A stretch of 64,000 nt of DNA, taken from assembly GCA_001600455.1 (NCBI GenBank), contig BCKC01000002.1, forward strand, positions 4,726,171 to 4,790,170, in the 5' to 3' direction. Of this stretch, positions 55,381 to 64,000 are shown in pieces. Below the pieces are notes generated by a model that worked only from the letters and a program-made list of their open reading frames with translations, did no database searches and was not told the origin of the DNA. This DNA is from Endocalyx cinctus (lineage: Eukaryota > Ascomycota > Sordariomycetes > Amphisphaeriales > Apiosporaceae). A program made the position numbers and the translations under genes. The first letter of the stretch is position 1, and the number at the start of each line of letters is the position of its first letter.

Positions 55381-57093
55381 ATGTGGTCACATCTATTCAC
55401 TGCGTCTGTTCTCATGTACGCTTTGGCCTCTGCGACTATTCTACAGAACGGTCAAGTAAGAGTGACAAACTACCCTGATACCAAGATCAACTCTTCGGCG
55501 TATGAATTCACTACCTACGGTGCCGACGCTTCCGAGCTGTCTTACAAAGGACGGTGGGATTCAAAGAAGAATTCTTGGTGGTCGTATGTTATCCCAATGA
55601 GAGACTCTACATCCCCCTTTTTCCGGCTTTGAGCCGTAGACTCCGGTGATTTGAAAGTCCTGACTTGTCCACAGAGCACCTGGTCTCGCTTTTACCTTCA
55701 CAGGAACCACGGTCGCCATCACTTTCGGGGACTCGACAGTTGACTCGACGCTTGTTGGTTATCGGATTGGGGGCACGGACTGGATGTTCACCAATGTCAC
55801 CGCCGGCGGGACCCACCTACTCGTGACGTCTGACACTCCAGGCGTGAACGAGACGTATCCGTTCAACCCCATGACCTTCGAGATGCGTGTATCAAACTGG
55901 GGATACGGCGTACAACTTGCAAACGTTCACGTCGCCGCTGGGGAGTCAATAGCAAAGGCCCCGCTGTACAATCGAACAATCGAGTTCATCGGAGATAGTT
56001 TATCTTCTGGCATGTACACCAGCTACGAAAGTCTTTCTAGTTTTGCCTACGGTGTTGGCGCTGGTTTAGGGGATACCGAATGGTCCGTAACGGCATACCC
56101 AGGTATATGTGCGGCTGACCAGGAATGCTTTGGCAATCCTCGAGGACAGGTCCATCAATGGTTCTACACTACAGACACGAGTTGGCGTGCAACTCAAATC
56201 TGGGGCGGTATGTTCCAAACCCAAGGGGGCAGTTTTCATTTTCTGTCATGTAATTTCATAAGTCAACTGACTCATATCTCTTAGACAACCCTGAGCCGTG
56301 GGACTTTAGCCAACAGGAGACTACGCCGGATATCGTTGTTATTAACCTAGGTACGAATGATAACAACGTTGCAAATAACGTGTCGACATCGGCATACGTC
56401 GATGGCTACACGAAGCTCATTCAAGGCGTTCACGGTAAATATCCACAGGCTCAAATTGTCGTAATGGTATGTGCCTAGCTCTTTCTATCCTGTTCTCTAT
56501 ATACACCCGGCAGAGAATATGAAGAACCGAACTTCTACTTACGTTTCATTTAGCAATTGTGGATTGGCTTCTATGCCTGGGGAAATAGCTACGCCCAGAA
56601 CCTAGGCTTCGAACAGGAACTCAAGGATATCGTTGCTTATTTCAACTCTGACGAATATCTATCCGCGCCAGTGGTATGGGATGCCACGAGCAACACAACA
56701 ACAACATTGGACACCCCAAGTGACCCGTTTGTTTACTATTTCTCCACCAAGGGCATCATGCAGCACAACGACATAGGCCCTCAGTATCACCCTACCGACG
56801 TCGGAGCCATTAAAGTAGCCAGCCACCTGAAGCAGTACATCAGCGTAAGTGCCCGCCTCTCTGTATTTATTACCAATTTCTTGAAGCTTCCTTCGATACT
56901 TGAAACATGACGTAATGGAGCTTTTTGTTTTGAATCTACGGGGTCACGCCTAGTGTGTTCTAAAGTTTGAAAGACTCGTTTATTAACATACGATGTTTCT
57001 ACCGGTTAGATGACGTTCGGATGGGATCTGGTAGCCACTGGGCCCGAGGTCTTCCACCAGACCGAATACTGGAACGATGAGCCAAATTACTGA
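55381..57093 (+). CDS. Secreted SGNH esterase, carbohydrate esterase family 2 type
   Basis: Five exons, 55381-55583, 55675-56207, 56285-56466, 56554-56844 and 57010-57093, give 430 residues with consistent phases. A signal peptide covers about residues 1-18 (MWSHLFTASVLMYALASA). The N-terminal part is beta-rich like the jelly-roll module of CE2 enzymes. The SGNH core has FIGDSLSSG (nucleophile Ser176), GTNDNN (268-273) and YHPTDVGA (His385). CE2 enzymes remove acetyl groups from xylan and other plant polysaccharides. Several Asn-X-Ser/Thr sites fit an extracellular glycoprotein. The first exon ends inside SWWS, and reading on gives a false stop. The last exon is 84 nt and the 165-nt fourth intron is the longest. 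The gene sits alone between two inverted LTR-like elements. Confidence 0.88.
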
Positions 57094-59490
57094 AGCATGA
57101 GGGCTGTTTTTTTCATTACCGAGAAGTCGTGACACTGTAGCAGTGACAGTGTCATGGTATAATCTCGTTGTCTAGTCTGTTAGTGATAACAACGTGTGTA
57201 CGCATTACCTGACATTACACCACCTTTTTAGTATAGCTCTCTTCCATGTCATTGAAAGGCGCAGGAAGACACGGGAAAGTTGAATATATCTTCATAACCA
57301 CGTTTTAGATTATGTTCGTTGGCCATTACTTGGTGTTTAGCTGCTGTATATCTATGCCGTTGACATACAGACTCACACGAAGTGCAGAAGAATAAAGAAT
57401 CACATGCCAATATATCAACTAGCTACGTTTATTGATCCATATCCGGTATCAAGCTCGTGGTAAGTATCCGACGTTACCCCATATACACAAGGGATTTCCG
57501 CGTGGGTCAAGGAATACGCGATCTCAATGCCCTTTGGTCCTAACATAGAGTTGCAATGAAATTGATGCCTGTTTCCTGCTGCTACTGTAACGAAGGTAAG
57601 TATGCTCGCTATATACTGACCGCATGAGCTACCTTTCGTTCTTGACCAGTGTCAAGGCACCACAATTCACTGTTCCACATGTGATACTCGCCGATTCCAC
57701 TTAGATGGTAGCGACCTTTCTAACCGGCAGGTGGCCCCCCTTATTTCCTTGACAAACCCGCGTTAACATATATTACCATCCACCAGAAAAAAAAAAGATT
57801 TTTAAGGGCCAAGCGAGTCTTAGCACCTCGTCATTTTATAATCTACGACTTAAAATTGAGTTGGCTCGGGTTACCTCGTAGGTGCATGAAAAGGGAGAGC
57901 CAGTAGTATGCTAGGGTAGGCATGACGTCTTTAACGACCGGTGAAGGATATGGGGGGGAAGGGATGCAGAAATATGATATGTATACTTGCTTAGCAAACT
58001 CGAGAGGTTAGAAATCCCGAGATAGAAACGAAAGAAAGAAGAAAGAAATCTCGGTTGTCATACTTGGGTATGACCTGAACAACCAACATAAAAATCATCG
58101 ACAGGAGATGGATACTTTTTCAGGAATACAATGTATCTAGTATACGTCCGGTGTAGGTCATCACTGGACTCGCTTGGCATATGATCTGATCTGATAAGCT
58201 GGCGTGCAGTAGTCGGGCATATTATATATAAGTATAATATCATCAACAACGACTTTTTTTGCAGTATTTCTTTTACTTACGTGCCTGCCCGCGTCAGATT
58301 CAATATATACATATACATACACACTAGACCTTATCCCCCCTCTCCCAACTCACCAATACCACCCACCCTTCCTTTTTTAAATGTAAGAGTTTCTCCAAAA
58401 AAAAAAAAAAAAAAAAAGGTAAGATATGTTACGTTAGGTTGGTGTAGTAGGTAGGTTAAGGATAAGCGAGAAACGCCTGCCGAGATCCATAGCACGACCG
58501 GTCGGAGAAAATGAGATCTGATAAAAGACGGGAAACGGGAAACGGGGAAAAAACAAAGTTTCACGGATCTATACGGTAAGACTATTATTCCTTCATTCAC
58601 ACACATACATGCATACATTCACACGCACACACAGACATACCCTCCTATACGTATGTACCTATGGAAGAGGAGAAAAGGGGGGAAGAGAGGAGGGGGATCT
58701 AACGAGGCTAATACAAAAAAAAATTAAAAAAAAAAAAAAATTGACAAAACGCCAACAAACTGCACTGCAACCCTATCACGATAGAAAAAAAAAAAAAAAA
58801 CCAAGAGAGATTACTGACCGAATGTCATGAATTATGGCGACCGATCCAACCTGCCCATCGGCCCATCAACCCATCAAACTTGAATCGATTTTTTTTTTTT
58901 TTACTCTACATTACTAGGTTGGTGGATATCCATGGATGTATGTACGGAGTACTGTGTATGACTTTGTGGTCATTGCTTACACATTAACTATATACGTATG
59001 TATCCATATACTATGTATAGGGAATGTCATCAGTTCAAGGTTAGATCCTGTTTCAGTTGGATAACGGCCGAAGTCTAAAATGTAAAGAGAAAAAGGGCTT
59101 AATCTCCTTTTTGTCTCTTTTCCCGCGTGATGCTAAGTGATTGATGTTAAATAACGTACAGTAGCGTATGACAGAAACTAAAATAAATACATGCTCCGTA
59201 TATACGAGAAGGTAGGGTTAAGTATAAGTATACGTAAAGTAGATCTACACTATACCAAGAGTATAAGAGTATCCATATGAGTTTACATAGTATACAAGTA
59301 CAAGTATACGTATAAGAGAGTATACTCCGTATGTAATGTTTTGTAGTTTTTCAATCTTAGCGTTGCAGGTTTACCGCGCTACGGCGGTAGTTGATGATGT
59401 TCGTCAGGGGTTTCCTTTCCGCGGGGTTCACTAAATTATTATTTTTTGGAGCCTTTTTTTAAAACGACCAGTGGAGATATTCTTTAAACC

Positions 59491-59515
59491 TTTTTTTTTT
59501 TTTTTTTTTTTTTTT
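59491..59515. repeat. Poly(T) tract, 25 bases
   Basis: An uninterrupted T run in the gene-poor right end, followed by A-rich sequence. Confidence 0.95.
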
Positions 59516-60554
59516 GAATTCCTTGACAAAAGACAAAAACTAAAAAGAAGAAAAAGAAAGAGAAAACGTTTTTCTTTTTCTTCTTTAAATTGTGTGGGTC
59601 ATAATCGGTCTAGATAGATATGGGAAAAGATCCGCAGAGAAGTTACTCCGTAAAAGCACGGCGTGGTAGTAGGTCAACCCAATATTGTTTCTTTCTCTTT
59701 GTCTCTCCGTCTCTCTCCACGCCAACACCAACGCCAATACCAATACCATGCCGTGAACCATGGCCATAACATGACGCTTCCTTCGATACTACCGTGCTAT
59801 GTAAGTGTACGTATATACATTAATGAACGCACGCTACTGTACGCCCTGGTATACAAGGCCGGGACGAGCTTAGCTAGCTGAAATAAACGTACAATGTAGT
59901 ATATACTATATTAACGTATTATTATTATTTTTTTCCTCTTTGGAGAGAGACAGACGAGACCAAAAAAGAGGCGTTTCCAGGGGATGCCGGTTGAAAAGTG
60001 GCGTTTTTTCTTCGGGATTTGCTCATGAAATAAAAAGAGTAGCGAACCGGGGGAAAGGGTTGAAAGGTTGGAGTGGGGGGGGGGGACAGAAAGCAAACGG
60101 CGAAACCTCGCAGAAAAAGACTTCTAGAACGACGCCTCATAACCAGACGAAGTTACGCCATACTACTATTCTATACTAAATTACGCCTTAAAACATAGTA
60201 GATGATGACTTTTTTTTTTTTTTTTTTCTTAAATATACTTGTCTCTGTATATCGTACTCCCTCTCTCTCAGCTGGCTGAACCCCTCCCCTCCCTTCGGCC
60301 CCTCCAGGGATTGGACGTTTATATTAGTGTAGTCGATTCCTTCGTTTTTGTCACCTTATCACCCCACTTACCGGTCAATACAACAACTGTACTATGTAAA
60401 TGAAATAATAATAATAATAATAATATAAAAAAACAAGGCTTGAAGATGTGAAATTGAGCAAATGGGCGTTTGCGGCGTTGAGGCGTTTTTTTCTTCTTCT
60501 TTTCTTTGGTGATATGTTTATGTTGATATTTATATCTAAATAAGTCTCACTCAC

Positions 60555-60762
60555 TGTTGGGTTAAAATCGTAAGATTTTACTGTTCTGAAAAATGAAGTT
60601 ATTATTGTTGTTGATGTTGTGAAATAATTCTGCTAGTCAGAATTATTTCGAGTGTAAGTGAGCTGGCGTACAGGCCAGCTCCGCACTGGCCACATACACC
60701 AGCCTGTGGCTGGTGATGTGGCTGGTGTGGCTTATACTCCAGCTAGCTACTAATAATCAACA
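60555..60762 (-). mobile_element. Solo-LTR-like element, copy B
   Basis: Reverse-oriented copy of 53452-53659, one mismatch in 208 (60716). Its own perfect 5-bp target duplication is CTCAC (60550-60554 and 60763-60767), different from copy A. The two are therefore separate insertions, not the ends of one element. Near-identity implies that both are young or recently homogenised. Confidence 0.85.
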
Positions 60763-61568
60763 CTCACCCTTATACCAGAAAAAAAATAACGTATAATACA
60801 CGTATATTGCAGGTCGCTTGCGAAGTGCGGCTTGACCGTCCGACCTTGTCGTAGAGGAAGAAAAAAAAAACTACACGTCTCTCATATTGTTGTTGTAACT
60901 CCTCGCTTTCGTTCATCGTCGGTAGCGTACGGAAAAAACTCCGTCTCTGCGTCTGAACCACGAGCTCGTTCGCTCCTCTTCCTTCATTACCAAATCGATG
61001 CATGATCCCTGAAGATGGAAGAGGGATGGGGCCGATATGGTCTAGTATACAAGTACACCACAATTACACACGTGTAGTAGTAAACTTGACCTGACTAACA
61101 AATGGCTAACAAACTCTAGTTTACCTCTTGGTTCTTTGTTAATGTAAAATTGAATATTGGTACAAGTCGCCGCACATCTGCTTCTATCGTACAAGTAATA
61201 AGAAGACTTTCAACTTTAGACCTCTCTCTCATCGACTACTCCTATTTTTTTTTTCTCGTTTTGCATTTCTTTCATCTTAGTTTGGTGGCGTCAGAGGCTC
61301 CTGCGGTTTCCCCAATGTCTCGGCAGTGTTTAATTATGATTTTTCTATATTAGTGGTATACGTAGCTCAAGCCTCTCTCTCCTAGTCAAGAGGCCTGTTC
61401 CCGTGAAATGTCAAGTCGCAACTCGTGTCGTTTAATGAAATGAATAAATCATGTCGATCTGGAAGAAAAGAAAAATTACCTTCCGTCTGACGTTATATCA
61501 TTTTAATTCTGCGGTAATTAACTTAGTCGCGATGAACACTTGGGATAGTTAGAGGGAGAGAGAAAAAA

Positions 61569-61586
61569 CACACACACACACACACA
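61569..61586. repeat. Microsatellite (CA)9
   Basis: Nine CA units after an A run, in gene-poor DNA. Confidence 0.95.
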
Positions 61587-61945
61587 CGCACGTAAACTAT
61601 TTCAATTTTTTTTTTCTTTAGTTCGGCATTGCCACGTGAAGCTAGCACGACGTTGGACCACCGTTACGCTTGTCAGCCGCGCTAAATGTAATCTATCTTA
61701 CGCATCTTTACCACGGCTAGTATGGCTCTCTCCATTCTACCTCTGAACCAAGACAAGGCAGATTTCGTTCCTGATACCAATCCCCCCCTCATTGCTTAGC
61801 TAGGATACATAGTAGACAGGGTACTAAATTGCGTACGAGTTCTAGTGTACTTGCGTAGCGTAAGCTTAATATTTGGAGATTGTGGTATATTAGAACTTAT
61901 TTCGTTAGATTTTCCAAGGGTAATAATTAATAGAGAGAGAGGGGA

Positions 61946-61961
61946 GGGGGGGGGGGGGGGG
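61946..61961. repeat. Poly(G) tract, 16 bases
   Basis: A G run preceded by GA-rich sequence. It could form G-quadruplex-like structure and is hard to sequence. Confidence 0.9.
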
Positions 61962-62205
61962 AAGGGAGATCAAAGACGACGTCGGAGGATACGACCGCCC
62001 TGCAGTACACTACGGGAGCCTGCATCCGTCGCAAAAGGGCGAATCTATATGAACACTACCGCGCGATACACTACTTCCAAGCATGTGTAATAAACGTGGA
62101 TGTATACTACATTAGCATACTTTTTTAGTTCCCTTGGAGCACATCATTCTCCGGATAGGCAGGTGACTAGGGGTTTTACTTATTAACTCAATAACTCAAG
62201 GTACG

Positions 62206-62212
<7 letters not shown>

Positions 62213-62242
<30 letters not shown>
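62213..62242. repeat. Poly(A) tract, 30 bases, after T7
   Basis: The longest homopolymer in the window, directly preceded by a run of T (62206-62212). It could be a retroposon tail but no adjacent gene-like sequence was found. Confidence 0.95.
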
Positions 62243-62243
<1 letters not shown>

Positions 62244-64000
62244 AGGGTCCCCGTAGGATCACTATTTATCGGTAGGTACCGCGTGACAAAGGCACGAGAA
62301 AGATCTCGAAAAAGTGTATATACTACGTGTATCTCTTCTCAATCTAGCATAGAAAGAAAAGAAAAAAACGTCAACAAATACTCACTCTCCACCGCAGGGG
62401 GCCCTGCGTTCCGTTTCCGGGCGATGGGTCCCGATGATCGTCATTTGACTGCCGTCTCTGGGTAGATGTGAGATGAGCGTAATTCCGATCCCCTGTTACA
62501 AGAACTTCTTTGCCCTGGGAGCTATACTTTGTAATATCTCACTCTCACGCTACTTTGTGTACGTACACTTTTTACCTGTACGTACAACTTGAACACTAGA
62601 AAATATTTAATTGGAACCAAAAAAAAACTGGCGTAGGATTTGCACTAGTAGTGTATATACGCTGCTTAGCACGAACTTCGAAGGATCACCCCCCCTCCCT
62701 CCTTCGTGGCCCGCTCTCGTACGATATAGGATAAGTAAGGGATTTAGTTGATCATGTAATTCATTTTCGTCGGATACGCTAGTTGTGTACGAGTACGGTA
62801 GATTTGGCATACGTATTGCCCCTCCGTACTATAATCCATCAAATCCAACTAGAGGCGGATTAGTTTATTCGATTCAACTCCAGCTTCATGTATAGGCCGT
62901 GTAGATAGGCCCCTTCTATCAACCGTTTCAACGTCTTTGTACACTAGTGCTAGACCGCGTGCACTATGAAGTAGAGAGAACATGACAAAGCTTACTCGAA
63001 GCTTACTCACCAGCGGCTGAGGAAGAAAGACCGTACGATAGATGATAATTCCAGGATCTTTCATTTCTTTTTTTTCCTCCTTTCTCCTTTTTTTTTCTCC
63101 CCTCGACGGCAGAAGACGCACCAAATTGATTTATTTAGATCATTCTCACGTCATCTCAATGAATGAAGTGATGTACACCAAAATATTGTACACTAATGTA
63201 CAATGGGGTAGCTGTTTAATATAAGTCATGAAACCAAAAAAAAAAAAAAAGTGATAAGCTTAGGTTTTGTAATTATCCGTTAACCCACCCCTGTGCAGGT
63301 TGGTTTGCTGCTCTGGAGCGTCCCAACCCGCCGGCTTGGTAAGGAACTTAATCGGGGGGGATCAGCATCAGGTGTAACCCTTTTATAGGACCCCTTGCTC
63401 TCCAGTATCGAGAGTTACCAGATCGAAGGTGGCACGGTCACATGCATGACAGGTTTAAATAAATTGAACGGTTTAAAGCTTGACCGAGAATGTCGACATT
63501 CTTCAAGATGGGACAAAACCTGTTCTAACGAAGTCAGGTGCTGTGTAACGCATGTATACCTACGTATTTTTCTATTCTTTTTTTTTCTTTTCTTGACTAT
63601 TAGTATTATCTTCTTTCTTTTAGCCCCCTTTCTGAATGTACTATGTAGTATATTATTATTATATTAGCTAGGTCTTCGGTAATGAGCTGCGTCGGCGCTG
63701 CTTGGCCCGTTTATGCATATTGTTATCATAAGACTAAGAAGAAAGGAAGAGAGGAGGGAAAAAAAGAGAGTTAATTTATTAAAGAATAAACGTACGTTGA
63801 ATCTTACGGAAAACTAAAAGAGAAGGGTAGTAGGATTACGTAGATCGAGTAGAGGACTAGCTGCTTCGCCCGATTTTCTTACCAGCAGGAGAGTAACCGA
63901 GAACAGAAAAAACAAGACACTTTGGTTGGTGACAAGTTCGCGTTTTGCAGTAATGTAATAAATGATGCGCATTAGTTCGGCTGATGAGCGAGTGAGTGTG

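Larger units (their letters stand above)
57094..64000. other. Gene-poor region, 6.9 kb
   Basis: No gene is supported on either strand; all frames are under 100 codons and none shows a domain. The DNA holds TACGGAGTA sites (58943, 59323, 59644), TATAC-rich stretches at 59215-59330, long homopolymers and the second LTR-like copy. No telomeric TTAGGG arrays, tRNA or rRNA were seen. The window end has no gene start visible. Confidence 0.5.

Noticed and set aside
53452..60762. The two 208-bp repeats as terminal inverted repeats of one 7.3-kb DNA transposon carrying the CE2 gene
   Set aside because: Each copy has its own, different 5-bp target duplication at both of its edges, so they are separate insertions; there is also no transposase between them.
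61946..62242. CRISPR or telomere-like array
   Set aside because: Only homopolymers and simple repeats are present; no regularly spaced repeats and no TTAGGG units.

Overview
The window is nuclear DNA of a filamentous ascomycete, most likely a Sordariomycete. The reasons are: many short introns with fungal GTRNGT donors and RCTRAC-like branch sites; a trifunctional TrpC with the GATase-IGPS-PRAI domain order; a Zn2Cys6 transcription factor; a Pezizomycotina-style Tim9; and intergenic DNA rich in TAGTA/TAGGTAC-type words and long A/T tracts. A Xylariales placement is only a guess. No bacterial, viral or organellar sequence was recognised.

I support 17 protein genes, all rebuilt here exon by exon. 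From the left they are: vts1 (+, SAM-domain RNA binder), tfc4/sfc4 (+, TFIIIC TPR subunit), U1-70K (-), mL43/MRPL51 (+), triosephosphate isomerase (-), a proline/arginine-rich orphan (-), a PuuE-type polysaccharide deacetylase/allantoinase-like enzyme (+), a Zn2Cys6 regulator (+), trpC (-), NUP192 (+), tim9 (-), mrt4 (+), a DUF4211 nuclear protein (-), RanBP1 (-), an NTF2+RRM G3BP-like protein (-), a likely BLOC-1 Cnl1 subunit (-) and a secreted CE2-type SGNH esterase (+).

Layout: 0.4-13 kb, 23-29 kb and 29.7-47.3 kb are gene-dense and mostly housekeeping (RNA processing, Pol III transcription, nuclear transport, ribosome assembly, mitochondrial import and translation, glycolysis, tryptophan synthesis). 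There are no operons. Neighbours are divergent pairs sharing a promoter (U1-70K/mL43, trpC/NUP192, tim9/mrt4) or convergent pairs. The stretches 15.6-20.0 kb, 21.5-23.2 kb, 47.3-51.9 kb, 52.4-55.4 kb and 57.1-64.0 kb are gene-poor. They hold simple repeats, homopolymer tracts and small hairpins.

The strongest unlisted signal is a 208-bp element present twice, in opposite orientation (53452-53659 and 60555-60762). The copies differ at one base. Each begins TGTTG and ends CAACA (read in the element's own orientation) and is bordered by its own perfect 5-bp target duplication (GGCAT, CTCAC). These are young solo-LTR-like insertions, and they contain four perfect hairpins. The isolated CE2 esterase gene lies between them. 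Other items include a candidate poison micro-exon in the long U1-70K intron, an 11-nt first coding exon in tim9, a 29-nt last exon in TPI, a recurring intergenic 9-mer TACGGAGTA, and several small inverted-repeat elements.
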